The notes under the pieces are model-generated. The model did not search any database. It was not told the origin of the DNA and saw only the letters and a program-made list of their open reading frames with translations. A stretch of DNA of 64,000 nucleotides from contig NZ_QEQF01000001.1 of assembly GCF_003253115.1 (NCBI RefSeq), positions 576,222 through 640,221 of the forward strand, given 5' to 3'. Shown here piece after piece: positions 35,342-45,210 of this stretch. The position numbers and the translations under genes were made by a program. Position 1 is the stretch's first letter; the number at the start of each line of letters is the position of its first letter. The stretch is from Haemophilus_A paraphrohaemolyticus_A. GTDB lineage: Bacteria; Pseudomonadota; Gammaproteobacteria; Enterobacterales; Pasteurellaceae.

Positions 35342-35806
35342 TTATTTTCTTGCACACATTAAGTCTGCTTCACAAGCCAATTTACCATCTACATAAGCTT
35401 TACCTGTAAATTTGGTAATACCACGTTTTTCTGTTAGAAATTCCACTTCTAAAACTAGCTGATCACCTGGCACAACAGGGCGTTTAAAGCGTGCATTATC
35501 AATTGCAGCAAAATAATAAAGCTCGCCCTCTTTCATTTTGCCATAGCTCGCCACGGCCAAAATACCCGTTGCTTGAGCCATTGCCTCTAAAATTAATACG
35601 CCAGGGAAAATCGGTTTTTGTGGGAAATGACCTGTAAAGCAAGGCTCATTAACACTCACATTTTTTACTGCTCTTAACCATTTACCTTCTTCATAGTCTG
35701 TTACACGATCGACTAAAAGGAATGGATAGCGATGCGGTAGCATATCCATAATTTCCGTGACTTCAATTACCTTTGGTTCTCTATTTTCTTGAATCTCAAT
35801 TGTCAT
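35342..35806 (-). CDS. fabZ: 3-hydroxyacyl-ACP dehydratase FabZ
   Basis: This 154-residue hot-dog fold enzyme dehydrates 3-hydroxyacyl-ACP in fatty acid elongation and competes with LpxA and LpxD for the same substrate. The catalytic His is in LPHRYPFLLVDRV near residue 25 and the Glu in FPGVLILEAMAQ near 72. The position between lpxD and lpxA is conserved across gammaproteobacteria. Confidence 0.96.
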   Translation of the reverse strand: MTIEIQENREPKVIEVTEIMDMLPHRYPFLLVDRVTDYEEGKWLRAVKNVSVNEPCFTGHFPQKPIFPGVLILEAMAQATGILAVASYGKMKEGELYYFAAIDNARFKRPVVPGDQLVLEVEFLTEKRGITKFTGKAYVDGKLACEADLMCARK

Positions 35807-35843
35807 TATTTAAAAGACCTCTATCAATTTGATTAAATTCAGT

Positions 35844-36869
35844 TTATTCAGCTAATTTTTTTTCTAATGCTTTCACACGCTCATTGATTTTATCAATATT
35901 CATTGTTAAAGCTGCCGTTTTACGCCATTGTTTATTTGTTTGAGCAGGAATCCCCGAAGAATAAATACCTTTCTCGGTAATTGGCTTCATAATCATACTC
36001 ATACCTGTAATAATTGCTCCATCACAAATTTCCATATGACCATTTAACACGCTTGCCCCACCAATTTGGCAGAAACGCCCAACTTTTAAACTACCTGCCA
36101 TAATGACACCACCTGCAACCGCTGTGCCATAACCAATGTGAACATTATGAGCAATTTGGCAAAGATTATCTATAATCACATTATCTTCAATCACAGTCGG
36201 ATCAAGTGCACCACGGTCAATACAAGTACAAGCCCCAATTTCCACATGGTTACCAATAATAACACCACCTGTTTGTGGGATCTTTATCCATTGCCCTTTA
36301 TCATTAGCATAACCGAAACCATCTGAGCCAATCACGGCAGAAGATTGGATTAAACAATGTTCCCCAATTTTCACTTGATGATAAACTGATACATTCGCCC
36401 AAAGTTGAGTGCCTGTCCCGATTTGGCTATTTTGCCCTACAAAACAACCAGCTCCAATCACAACATCATCACCAAGTTCCACTCCTGCTTCAATCACCGC
36501 ATTCGCACCAACCGATACATTCAGCCCTAATTTTGCTTCAGGCGAAATCACCGCACTTGGATGAATATTAGAAGCCGCTTTGGGGGTGCTGTCCATATAT
36601 TGAGCGAGTAAGGCATAAGCCAAATAAGGATTAGCAACGATCACAATATTTTGATCTTCTCGACAATACGGAACATCGTCTTCGTTCACAATAATCGCTC
36701 CCGCTTGGCAAGCGGTTAAATTTTCTCGATATTTTGCATTAGAAATAAAGGTAATTTGCGAGCCATTTGCCTTGTCTAAAGCAGCGATACTTTGAATAGG
36801 CAAATCGGTGTTACCTCTAACAGTACCACCGATATGCTCCGCTAATTCAATTAAACGGAAAGTAGCCAT
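35844..36869 (-). CDS. lpxD: UDP-3-O-acyl-glucosamine N-acyltransferase LpxD
   Basis: This 341-residue beta-helix enzyme adds the second 3-hydroxyacyl chain in lipid A synthesis. An N-terminal uridine-binding domain (1-100) precedes hexapeptide repeats (about 100-300), with the catalytic His in the NLCQIAHNVHIG region. Its ATG overlaps the last base of the skp stop (TAATG). The length equals E. coli LpxD. Confidence 0.96.
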   Translation of the reverse strand: MATFRLIELAEHIGGTVRGNTDLPIQSIAALDKANGSQITFISNAKYRENLTACQAGAIIVNEDDVPYCREDQNIVIVANPYLAYALLAQYMDSTPKAASNIHPSAVISPEAKLGLNVSVGANAVIEAGVELGDDVVIGAGCFVGQNSQIGTGTQLWANVSVYHQVKIGEHCLIQSSAVIGSDGFGYANDKGQWIKIPQTGGVIIGNHVEIGACTCIDRGALDPTVIEDNVIIDNLCQIAHNVHIGYGTAVAGGVIMAGSLKVGRFCQIGGASVLNGHMEICDGAIITGMSMIMKPITEKGIYSSGIPAQTNKQWRKTAALTMNIDKINERVKALEKKLAE

Positions 36870-37639
36870 TATTTTTTCGCTTCTTCTGGTTTAGCTTGCT
36901 CAGTTTTTGTTGCATCTGCTTTAGGTGCTTCTGGCAATTTAATTTCTGGATGTTTTGCTTTAATTGCATCTAACACAGCTTCAGTGATATCTTTGCTTTC
37001 ATCTTCAGCGTAAAGTGCAGCTTGTGGTTGAAGAATTAAGGTATAACCTTTCGCTTTTGCTACTTCTTTAATAGTTGCATTCACTTCATCAATCGCAGTT
37101 TTTTGTGCTTCTTGAGGATTTAAACCACCACTATTTTTATTTGCATCTTCAATTTTTTGTTGGAAAGCATCCGCACGTTTTTGGAAATCTTCTGCTTTTT
37201 TCGCAAACTCTTGTTCACGTTTTTGAATTTCAGCCACTTTGTTTTCAAAAGCTTTTGCTTTGCCTTCAATTTTTGCTTGGCGAGCTTGGATCTCTTTAGC
37301 ACGTAAACGCGGTGCATCCTTCTCTAATTGAGCAACCTCTTTTTTCAATGTCGCTTCAACGGTTGCTTGTTCTTTTTGAAGATTTTTTGCATCAATATTT
37401 AATGCATCACGCTCAGCTGTTAATTTTTTATTTTCTTCTGCTAATTTTTTATCTTCATCAGCAAATTTAGCCTGATTTTCTTTCATAAAATTTTCAAATT
37501 TAATTGAAGCATCAAGAAGAACTGGATGGTTCTGCATCACATAACCAGGATCAACAAAACCGATAGTATCTGCTGCATTCGCTACAGCTGAAGTTGCAAG
37601 TAAAGCACTTAATGCACTGATTTTAAATAACTTTTTCAT
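36869..37639 (-). CDS. skp: Periplasmic chaperone Skp (OmpH), enlarged
   Basis: This OmpH/Skp-family chaperone carries unfolded outer-membrane proteins to BamA. A signal peptide (about 1-22, cleaved after SAVANA) precedes DTIGFVDPGYVMQNHP. At 256 residues it is well above the usual 160-200. Two additions are visible: a longer charged coiled-coil arm (about 50-170, rich in Lys, Glu, Ala) and a C-terminal tail rich in Pro, Lys, Glu and Ala (about 228-256). In the Skp trimer the arms form the cavity, so a longer arm suggests a larger cage. The position after bamA is standard. Confidence 0.92.
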   Translation of the reverse strand: MKKLFKISALSALLATSAVANAADTIGFVDPGYVMQNHPVLLDASIKFENFMKENQAKFADEDKKLAEENKKLTAERDALNIDAKNLQKEQATVEATLKKEVAQLEKDAPRLRAKEIQARQAKIEGKAKAFENKVAEIQKREQEFAKKAEDFQKRADAFQQKIEDANKNSGGLNPQEAQKTAIDEVNATIKEVAKAKGYTLILQPQAALYAEDESKDITEAVLDAIKAKHPEIKLPEAPKADATKTEQAKPEEAKK

Positions 37640-37665
37640 TTTTTATCCTTAATTTAAACGAATGA

Positions 37666-37707
37666 AAGCGGTCAAATTTGCAAATTATTTTACTAAATCA
37701 ACCGCTT
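37666..37707 (-). terminator. Weak hairpin between bamA and skp
   Basis: AAGCGGTC and ACCGCTT, uptake-sequence halves, can pair around a long A/T loop. No clean U-tract follows, so at most it modulates read-through from bamA into skp. Confidence 0.35.
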
Positions 37708-37714
37708 ATCATAA

Positions 37715-40099
37715 CTAGAATGTACTACCGATATTAAATTGGAATTGTTCCACTTCATCATTCTCATATTTTTTGATTGGTTTCGCATATGAGAAAGAGA
37801 GTGGACCAATTGGTGACATCCATTGGAATGCCACGCCAGCAGAGGCTCTCACTCGTTTGTAATCGCCAAAATCTGGTAAAGTCGGGTAATCCAATTTTTT
37901 CCATTTAGTATTCCACACGCTTGCTGCATCAACAAACAATGATGTGCGAACATTGTGCTGGAATTTATCGGCAATAAATGGTGTTGGTGTAATTAACTCA
38001 AGATTTGCCGTTGCAATCGTATTACCACCAATAACATCATTACTTGCTGAGGTAAAGTTACCCGCATCTCTATTCCAATAAATTGCTTTAGGACCAATAG
38101 CACCATACGCGAAACCGCGAATTGTACCAATACCACCTGCGGTGTACAGTTGATAGAACGGCACTTCTTTACCTCCAAAACCGTTGGTATAACCTAAACT
38201 TGCACGAGTTGAAAGCACCCATTTATGTTCGCGGTTTAATGGAATATATTTCGCGAAATCTGCATTCAAACGATAGTATTTATTATCTGAACCAGGAATT
38301 GTTACTTTACCACCAATACTTGCACTTGCTCCTTCCGTTGGGAAATAACCACGGTTTAAGCTGTTGTAATTCCAACCAAATGAGAAATCGAAATCGTCCG
38401 CTTTCATTTTACCGTAACGGCTTGGGTCATCGCCCACTAAAGGGAAACTCATTGAGCGAACGTATTTTTCACGCGTAAACTCACGTTGTACATTGCTTAA
38501 GCTATCGTGTGTATAACCTAAACCCGTATAGAATGAGTTATATTCATTTACAGGAAAGCCTAGGTTTACATTCGCCCCATAACTGCGGCGTTTATACGAA
38601 GAAACGTTGTCATTTTTTGAGTTATCGTAATCTTCGAAGAAGACATTACCACCTAAACTTACCCCATCTTTTGTGAAGTATGGTTCGGTATAGCCTAAAG
38701 CAACACTTGTACCATAATCGTTACGCGTACCATTTAAGCTAATCGTTGAGCCCATTCCCAAGAAGTTATCTTGTTTGATACCTGCTTGATAACTGATACC
38801 GCTTTCTGTACCGTAACCAATACCGAAGTTGATGCTACCAGTATTACGCTCTTTAATCGCATACACTAAATCCACTTGGTCAGTTGTATTTGGCACCGCA
38901 GGCATTTGCATATCAACGCTTTCATAGAAACCAGTTCTTTCTAAACGTGATTTACCAAGCGATGCCGCAGTAGTGGATAACCAAGCACCTTCTTGCTGAC
39001 GCATTTCACGACGCAATGTTGAATCAGCGGTAACATTATTGCCTTCAAAGCGAATTTTACGTACATATACACGCGGACCAGCTTCAACAACAAAATTGAC
39101 TTGAACAGTTTTCTCATCTTCATCAAATTTCGGATAGAGATCGACTTGTGCTGAGCCAAAACCATTCTCACCTAATTTTTGTTTGATTGCTTCCTCAATT
39201 TTCAATAAATCATCTTTGCGGAAAAGATCGCCCGTTTGGTAATCTTTTAACAATGCGTTGAGTTGGTTACCTAAATTGGCAGTGTTACCAATAATACGCA
39301 CATCGCTTACTTTATACTGTTCACCTTCTGATACCTGATAGGTTAAATCTACTTCTTTTTTATCATCAGTAAATTTCACATCCGTACCGGTTAAAGCAAA
39401 TTTTGCATAACCACGGTTCATATAGAAATCACGGATTGTGTCTAAATCTTTTGCGTATGCTTGGGATTCAAACTTACTACTTGCAAAAATATTAAACCAA
39501 GAAACATCTGGTTGAATATCAAGCTGTTTAGTTAGTTCTTTTGAGCTAAATGCGTGATTACCTTCGAAATTGATGTGTTTTACGTATGCTACATCACCTT
39601 CTTTAATGTCTAATTTAACATTAATTCCACCATTTTCTGCTCGGGTAGTAATCGTATCAATGGTTGCGGTATAACGACCAATAGAGTGATAATGTTCAAT
39701 CAAACCTTGTTTGAAAGATTCTAATTTTTGCGCATCAAAAACTTCACCTTTCGCAATTAAATTAGCTTTTAAATTTTGCTCTAATGCATCTTTAGGGATT
39801 GCACCATTACCCTCAATATCTACGGTATTGATTAAAGGGCGCTCTGCCACTTTAATAACTAACGTATTGCCTTCACGTGCTGCGCGCACATCTTGGTAAC
39901 GATTTTGAATGAAAAGACTTCTTACAACATTCGCCACATCAGCATCTGTTGCTGTTTGACCGACACGAACAGGTAAAGCTGAAATGATCGCTTCGCCCGT
40001 TTCAGGCTGTACACCATCAACACGAATATCTTTTACTACAAATGGTGCAGCCATCACACCATTGGCAATTAAAAGAGAAGAAAGCAATAATTTTTTCAT
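37715..40099 (-). CDS. bamA: Outer membrane protein assembly factor BamA
   Basis: This 794-residue Omp85 protein folds beta-barrel proteins into the outer membrane. A signal peptide (1-17) is followed by five POTRA domains (about 22-420) and a 16-strand barrel (about 425-794) ending in the family pattern of alternating aromatics with terminal Phe (QFQFNIGSTF). The VRGF motif of loop 6 appears as IRGFAYG. It lies downstream of rseP, 54 bases away, as in other gammaproteobacteria. Confidence 0.97.
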   Translation of the reverse strand: MKKLLLSSLLIANGVMAAPFVVKDIRVDGVQPETGEAIISALPVRVGQTATDADVANVVRSLFIQNRYQDVRAAREGNTLVIKVAERPLINTVDIEGNGAIPKDALEQNLKANLIAKGEVFDAQKLESFKQGLIEHYHSIGRYTATIDTITTRAENGGINVKLDIKEGDVAYVKHINFEGNHAFSSKELTKQLDIQPDVSWFNIFASSKFESQAYAKDLDTIRDFYMNRGYAKFALTGTDVKFTDDKKEVDLTYQVSEGEQYKVSDVRIIGNTANLGNQLNALLKDYQTGDLFRKDDLLKIEEAIKQKLGENGFGSAQVDLYPKFDEDEKTVQVNFVVEAGPRVYVRKIRFEGNNVTADSTLRREMRQQEGAWLSTTAASLGKSRLERTGFYESVDMQMPAVPNTTDQVDLVYAIKERNTGSINFGIGYGTESGISYQAGIKQDNFLGMGSTISLNGTRNDYGTSVALGYTEPYFTKDGVSLGGNVFFEDYDNSKNDNVSSYKRRSYGANVNLGFPVNEYNSFYTGLGYTHDSLSNVQREFTREKYVRSMSFPLVGDDPSRYGKMKADDFDFSFGWNYNSLNRGYFPTEGASASIGGKVTIPGSDNKYYRLNADFAKYIPLNREHKWVLSTRASLGYTNGFGGKEVPFYQLYTAGGIGTIRGFAYGAIGPKAIYWNRDAGNFTSASNDVIGGNTIATANLELITPTPFIADKFQHNVRTSLFVDAASVWNTKWKKLDYPTLPDFGDYKRVRASAGVAFQWMSPIGPLSFSYAKPIKKYENDEVEQFQFNIGSTF

Positions 40100-40152
40100 T
40101 GAAATTATCCTATGAAAGTTTTGTAAAAGAGTCAGCGATTTACACCGCTGGT

Positions 40153-41484
40153 TTAAAAATGAATAACATCATTGATGAACGCAAATGCCATCAGCGATAA
40201 CACAAAGAGCATTCCAAGCTGTTGAAAACGTAGCTGAAATTTCTCTGAAACAGGTTTTCGTTTTATCGCCTCTAACGCTAATAAAAGTAGTTGCCCACCA
40301 TCTAAAGGCAGGATAGGAAAGAGGTTCATCACACCTAAATTCACGCTAATTAATGCCATAAAACTGAGATAATACACCCAACCTATTGCAGCAGTAGCGG
40401 CAGCACCTTTCGCCATCGAAACCGGGCCACTCATATTGTTCAAAGACAACTCGCCTGTGATTAAATTCCCAATAAACTGGAAAATGCTATAAATAAGAGA
40501 GCCGACCTTATCTACACTTTTGCCGATTGCCGTGAGCATATCATACTCTAGCACCGTCTGATATTTCTCACCAATGCCTTCATAAGTTGGCGTAATACCA
40601 ATAACATAACGATCCTTTTGCTTTTCAGGCATAATTTCAACCGCTTGTTTTTGTTGGTTTGAGCTTTCGATTTCAAGCGTAATTGGCTGCCCTGTTTGCA
40701 CCGTTTTAACTAAATTTTGCCAATCAAATGGCTGATGATTTACCGTTAAAATTTTATCTTGTGCTTTTAACCCTGCTTTTTCAGCAGGTGAATGAGGTAA
40801 AACTTGAGCAATCTCAGATTTAATCACTGTATTTTTAGGACGTATCCCTAAACTGATTAGTGGGCTCTCTTTCGTACTATCAACTTTCCAATCCGTTAAA
40901 TTGAGATAGAAACGTTGCGGATGATCTTCATCAATATTTGAGCCCACAACTTCTACACGTTCTGCTCCTAGATTGTCAATTAACGCAAGACTTACTTCTT
41001 CCCAATCCAAAACGTTTTTCCCTGCTACCTGTTTGATCTCAAATTCAACGGGTAAATTTGCTTGAGCTGCTATTGAATTGGGGATCACTTGCCCAACAAC
41101 GGGCTTAAGAGTTGGAATCCCACTAATGAAAACTGCCCAATAAGTAATCACCGCAAAAATAAAATTAGCAATAGGCCCCGCGCTGATAATAAAGACACGT
41201 TGAAGCGGTGATTTTTTTGATAAAGATTGCAAAATTGGGGCATCAATTTTCTGCTCATTGACTTCAGATTCACCATTCCACATCTGCACATAACCACCAA
41301 GCGGAATGAGTGAAAACGCAAATTCTGTGCCGTGTTTATCTTTTTTACGAAAGAGCACCTTGCCAAAGCCAATTGAAAAACGAATGACTTTAACACCACA
41401 GCGGCGAGCGGCCCAGAAATGCCCATACTCGTGCACAAACACGAGTACGCAGATTAAAATAAAAAATGAAATAATGGAGCTCAT
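40153..41484 (-). CDS. rseP: Site-2 protease RseP
   Basis: This 443-residue inner-membrane zinc protease cuts RseA within the membrane, releasing sigma E in response to outer-membrane stress, and clears signal peptides. The HEYGH motif is at residues 18-22 and the second active-site motif LDGGQ is near 390. Two PDZ domains lie between (about 120-300). GxG-type beta-loop residues FGKVLFRK follow the first helix. Its neighbours cdsA and bamA are conserved. Confidence 0.96.
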   Translation of the reverse strand: MSSIISFFILICVLVFVHEYGHFWAARRCGVKVIRFSIGFGKVLFRKKDKHGTEFAFSLIPLGGYVQMWNGESEVNEQKIDAPILQSLSKKSPLQRVFIISAGPIANFIFAVITYWAVFISGIPTLKPVVGQVIPNSIAAQANLPVEFEIKQVAGKNVLDWEEVSLALIDNLGAERVEVVGSNIDEDHPQRFYLNLTDWKVDSTKESPLISLGIRPKNTVIKSEIAQVLPHSPAEKAGLKAQDKILTVNHQPFDWQNLVKTVQTGQPITLEIESSNQQKQAVEIMPEKQKDRYVIGITPTYEGIGEKYQTVLEYDMLTAIGKSVDKVGSLIYSIFQFIGNLITGELSLNNMSGPVSMAKGAAATAAIGWVYYLSFMALISVNLGVMNLFPILPLDGGQLLLLALEAIKRKPVSEKFQLRFQQLGMLFVLSLMAFAFINDVIHF

Positions 41485-41496
41485 TCTTTACCTAAA

Positions 41497-42366
41497 TTAA
41501 AGCACAAAGAAAAACATCGTAGCAAAGAACGGAATCGCTGCCGTTAAGCTATCAACACGATCTAAAATACCACCGTGTCCTGGAATTAGATTACTGCTAT
41601 CTTTAATGCCCGCTTGGCGTTTAAACATACTTTCGGCTAAATCACCTAACACAGAAATCGCTACTGTCGCAACAGACACCACAATAAATGGCACAGTTTC
41701 TAAAGCACGCCCAAAAACATCATCTGGTGTTGCTTGCAAGAACACAAAGGCAATCACGCCTGAAGTAAATAAACCACCTAATGCTCCTTCCCAAGATTTA
41801 CCTGGTGACACTCTTGGCGCCAATTTATATTTACCCAAAGCACGACCAAAGAAATAAGCACCTGAATCCGCGCCCCAAACGAGCAAGAATACATAAAGTA
41901 ATAAATAAGTACCTTGATAAGCATTTACACTATAGTTATTAAAGCGAATCGCTAATAATCCAATAAGGAATGGGAAAAGCGTGCAAAGTGCAAATAAGAG
42001 TTTCGCTACAACTGATTTTTCCCATAGCTTGGCAGAATTTGGATAGGTAACGACTAATCCAAAAGCAATAACCCACCAAGCACAAGCAATAAATAATACA
42101 ATCGCATTTGCATCGGTAATAAAGCGAGCAGCACTAATATAGTCTGTATTCGCCACAATCAACAACAAGAGAATACAAGTTGTCGCCCCCGCCACAACCA
42201 CACGCGACATTTGGCTTTTAAAACCTGCAAATTGTGCCCATTCCCACATACCAAGCACCACTAATGCCGAAAGGGCAATCGTAAATGCCAATGGAGGCAA
42301 CCAGAAAATCGCAGCTAACGCCACAATAATCATAACAATCGCAGAAAGTACACGTTCTTTTAGCAT
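41497..42366 (-). CDS. cdsA: Phosphatidate cytidylyltransferase CdsA
   Basis: This 289-residue membrane enzyme with about eight helices makes CDP-diacylglycerol from phosphatidic acid and CTP for all phospholipids. The C-terminal signature S-x3-K-R-x4-KD-x5-GHGGxxDRxD appears as SMFKRQAGIKDSSNLIPGHG followed by GILDRVD. It sits between uppS and rseP with short gaps. Confidence 0.96.
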   Translation of the reverse strand: MLKERVLSAIVMIIVALAAIFWLPPLAFTIALSALVVLGMWEWAQFAGFKSQMSRVVVAGATTCILLLLIVANTDYISAARFITDANAIVLFIACAWWVIAFGLVVTYPNSAKLWEKSVVAKLLFALCTLFPFLIGLLAIRFNNYSVNAYQGTYLLLYVFLLVWGADSGAYFFGRALGKYKLAPRVSPGKSWEGALGGLFTSGVIAFVFLQATPDDVFGRALETVPFIVVSVATVAISVLGDLAESMFKRQAGIKDSSNLIPGHGGILDRVDSLTAAIPFFATMFFFVL

Positions 42367-42391
42367 TTTTTTATTCCTTTCTTATTCTTTT

Positions 42392-43111
42392 TTAGCAACC
42401 ACCAAAACGGCGAGTGCGTTTCTGATAAGCGATAATCGCTTCGCCAAAGACATTATCATCAAAATCCGGCCACAAAACAGGCGTAAAAAAGAGTTCTGCA
42501 TACGCAATTTGCCAGAGTAAGAAGTTACTAATCCGTTGTTCACCGCTAGTGCGAATCAGCAAATCGACTTGTGGTTGTTCTTCGGTAACTAAGGCTTTTT
42601 CAAACAGCTCAGGCGTAATTTGATCAACCACCAATTCACCTAATTTGACTTTAACTGCCATTTTTTGAGCAGCTTGAGTAATATCCCAATAGCCACCATA
42701 ATTCGCTGCAACATTTAAAATCAAGCCTGTATTTTGAGAAGTTAACTCTTCTGATTCTCTAATTTTCTTCTGTAAACTTTCACTAAAACGAGATGTATCG
42801 CCAATTACTTTTAGCTGAATATTATTTTTATAGAGCTTTTTTACTTCAGAATTAAGCGCCGTCATAAATAGCGTCATCAATGCAGAAACTTCCGTTTCAG
42901 GACGACTCCAATTCTCACTGCTAAATGCATAGAGCGTCAAAACCTTGATCCCATATTTTGCTGCAAAACTTACCGCAGATCGCACCGCTTTCACCCCATT
43001 TTGGTGACCAAACACCCGCAATTTGCCTTGTTGTTTTGCCCAACGCCCATTGCCATCCATAATAATCGCAACGTGCTGAGGCATATTTTGAGGATCAAAA
43101 CTCGCCATCAT
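42392..43111 (-). CDS. uppS: Undecaprenyl diphosphate synthase
   Basis: This 239-residue cis-prenyltransferase extends farnesyl diphosphate to C55 undecaprenyl diphosphate, the carrier for peptidoglycan and O-antigen. HVAIIMDGNGRWAKQ includes the catalytic Asp (near residue 21); LTLYAFSSENWSRP and RTSGEQRISNFLLWQ are the other signatures. Two ATGs occur in tandem (43111 and 43108) and cannot be told apart. It is the first gene of the envelope cluster here; dxr, frr and tsf, which often precede it, are absent. Confidence 0.96.
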   Translation of the reverse strand: MMASFDPQNMPQHVAIIMDGNGRWAKQQGKLRVFGHQNGVKAVRSAVSFAAKYGIKVLTLYAFSSENWSRPETEVSALMTLFMTALNSEVKKLYKNNIQLKVIGDTSRFSESLQKKIRESEELTSQNTGLILNVAANYGGYWDITQAAQKMAVKVKLGELVVDQITPELFEKALVTEEQPQVDLLIRTSGEQRISNFLLWQIAYAELFFTPVLWPDFDDNVFGEAIIAYQKRTRRFGGC

Positions 43112-43221
43112 TTCTATATTTACCCATAATCAAAATGGCGATAACTATATCACAGTCTCGCCATTTCTTCCAGTAAGGGAAAAGTAAACTCACTATATGA
43201 ATTAAAAATTATCTTTCTATA

Positions 43222-43251
43222 AAAAAGCACCGCCAACAAGCGGTGCTTTTT
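43222..43251 (-). terminator. Terminator after thrS
   Basis: GCACCGC and GCGGTGC pair around CAACAA, flanked by A6 and T5. The right half contains an uptake sequence (ACAAGCGGT). It lies beyond the thrS stop and upstream of uppS. Confidence 0.88.
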
Positions 43252-43278
43252 CAATGATATATTACTTATTATTCTTCG

Positions 43279-45210
43279 CTATTCTTCATTTAGCAATTTA
43301 AGCTCACGACCACGCACTTGGTTTTTCAAGATTTCAGCAAATTCTTCGACCTTGAATGTGCCTAAATCTGCACCTTTACGGGTACGTACCGCGATTTTAC
43401 CTTCTGAGATCTCTTTATCACCACACACGAGCATATATGGCACGCGACGTAAGGTGTGTTCGCGTATTTTGAAACCGACTTTTTCGTTGCGAAGATCGGC
43501 TTTAACGCGTAAACCTGCGTCAGATAAGGTTTTCACTACTTGTTGAACGTAGTCCGCCTGGCTGTCGGTGATGTTCATTACCACGGCTTGAGTTGGGGCT
43601 AACCAGGCTGGGAAGAAGCCAGCATATTCTTCGGTGATGATACCGATAAAACGTTCGATTGAGCCTAAAATTGCACGGTGAATCATCACTGGTGTGCGAC
43701 GACTATTGTCTTCCGCCACATAAGAAGCATCTAAGCGGCCTGGTAATGCAAAGTCTAATTGCACCGTACCACATTGCCATTCACGACCTAAGCAGTCGCG
43801 CAAGGCGAACTCAATTTTCGGACCATAGAATGCACCTTCACCTTCTTGAATTTCATATTCTAAACCGTTGTGTGCTAATGCTGCGGCTAAGCCTGCTTCA
43901 GCACGATCCCACATTTCATCTGAACCGATGCGGTTTTCAGGACGAGTTGAAAGTTTCACAGCAATGTTCGTAAAGCCGAAAGTACTGTAAATATCGTAAA
44001 CCATACGGATGCAGCTAGTTACTTCAGATTCGATTTGATCTTCGGTACAGAAAATGTGGGCATCATCCTGGGTGAATCCACGCACACGCATCAAGCCGTG
44101 TAAAGAACCTGATGGCTCATTACGGTGGCAAGAACCGAATTCTGCCATACGGATTGGTAAGTCGCGGTAAGATTTCAAGCCTTGATTGAAAATCTGAACG
44201 TGTCCTGGACAGTTCATTGGTTTAATCGCATATTCACGGTTTTCAGATTGCGTCGTGAACATTAAATCAGCATAGTTTTGCCAGTGACCAGTTCTTTCCC
44301 ATAACACGCGATCCATCATAAACGGACCTTTCACCTCTTGGTAATCATACTCTTTTAACTTGGTACGTACGAAGGTTTCAAGTTCACGGAAAATTGTCCA
44401 ACCGTCATTATGCCAGAATACCATACCTGGTGCTTCTTCTTGCATATGGTATAAGTCTAACGCTTTACCGATTTTACGGTGGTCACGTTTTGCTGCTTCT
44501 TCTAAGCGTTGTAAATATTCGGCTAATTGTTTTTTATCAGCCCAAGCTGTGCCGTAAATACGTTGTAGCATTTTATTTTTGCTATCGCCACGCCAGTAAG
44601 CTCCCGCCACTTTTTGAAGTTTGAAGTGGTGGCAGAAACGCATATTTGGCACATGTGGGCCACGGCACATATCAATATATTCTTGGTGATGATATAACGC
44701 AGGCGTTGCTGTGCGTTCGATGTTCTCATCTAAAATTGCCATTTTGTATGGCTCGCCACGTTGCTCGAAGGTGTCGCGTGCTTCTTGCCAGCTCACACGT
44801 TTTTTCACTACATCATAGTTGGTTTTTGCCAACTCAAGCATACGTTTTTCAATCTCATCAATATCTTCTTGGGTTAAAGAGCGATCTAAATCCACGTCGT
44901 AATAGAAGCCGTTTTCAATCGTTGGACCGATTGCCATTTTCACGTCTGGGAATAATTGTTTGATAGCATGACCAAGCAAGTGAGCACAAGAGTGGCGGAT
45001 AATTTCTAAACCGTCTTCATCTTTTGCGGTAATGATTTCTAATGTTGCATCTTGATCGATAATATCGCACGCATCACGGCGTTCACCGTTTACACGACCC
45101 GCGATAGTCGCTTTGGCAAGACCCGCACCGATAGATTGGGCAACCTCTAAAACAGAAATAGGATTGTCAAATTGGCGTTGTGAGCCATCTGGTAAAGTAA
45201 TAATTGGCAT
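43279..45210 (-). CDS. thrS: Threonyl-tRNA synthetase
   Basis: This 643-residue class II synthetase has a TGS domain (1-62), the editing domain with HSCAHLLGHA (about 70-225), the catalytic core with zinc ligands in NCPGH, DDAHIFC and the HRAILGS motif 3 region, and the anticodon-binding domain (about 540-643). The open frame continues to 45237, but AAGGA lies 8-9 bases before ATG 45210 and the protein then starts MPIITLPDGS as in the family. The 5' leader of about 150 bases contains a terminator-like hairpin, described separately. infC, often next, is absent. Confidence 0.96.
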   Translation of the reverse strand: MPIITLPDGSQRQFDNPISVLEVAQSIGAGLAKATIAGRVNGERRDACDIIDQDATLEIITAKDEDGLEIIRHSCAHLLGHAIKQLFPDVKMAIGPTIENGFYYDVDLDRSLTQEDIDEIEKRMLELAKTNYDVVKKRVSWQEARDTFEQRGEPYKMAILDENIERTATPALYHHQEYIDMCRGPHVPNMRFCHHFKLQKVAGAYWRGDSKNKMLQRIYGTAWADKKQLAEYLQRLEEAAKRDHRKIGKALDLYHMQEEAPGMVFWHNDGWTIFRELETFVRTKLKEYDYQEVKGPFMMDRVLWERTGHWQNYADLMFTTQSENREYAIKPMNCPGHVQIFNQGLKSYRDLPIRMAEFGSCHRNEPSGSLHGLMRVRGFTQDDAHIFCTEDQIESEVTSCIRMVYDIYSTFGFTNIAVKLSTRPENRIGSDEMWDRAEAGLAAALAHNGLEYEIQEGEGAFYGPKIEFALRDCLGREWQCGTVQLDFALPGRLDASYVAEDNSRRTPVMIHRAILGSIERFIGIITEEYAGFFPAWLAPTQAVVMNITDSQADYVQQVVKTLSDAGLRVKADLRNEKVGFKIREHTLRRVPYMLVCGDKEISEGKIAVRTRKGADLGTFKVEEFAEILKNQVRGRELKLLNEE

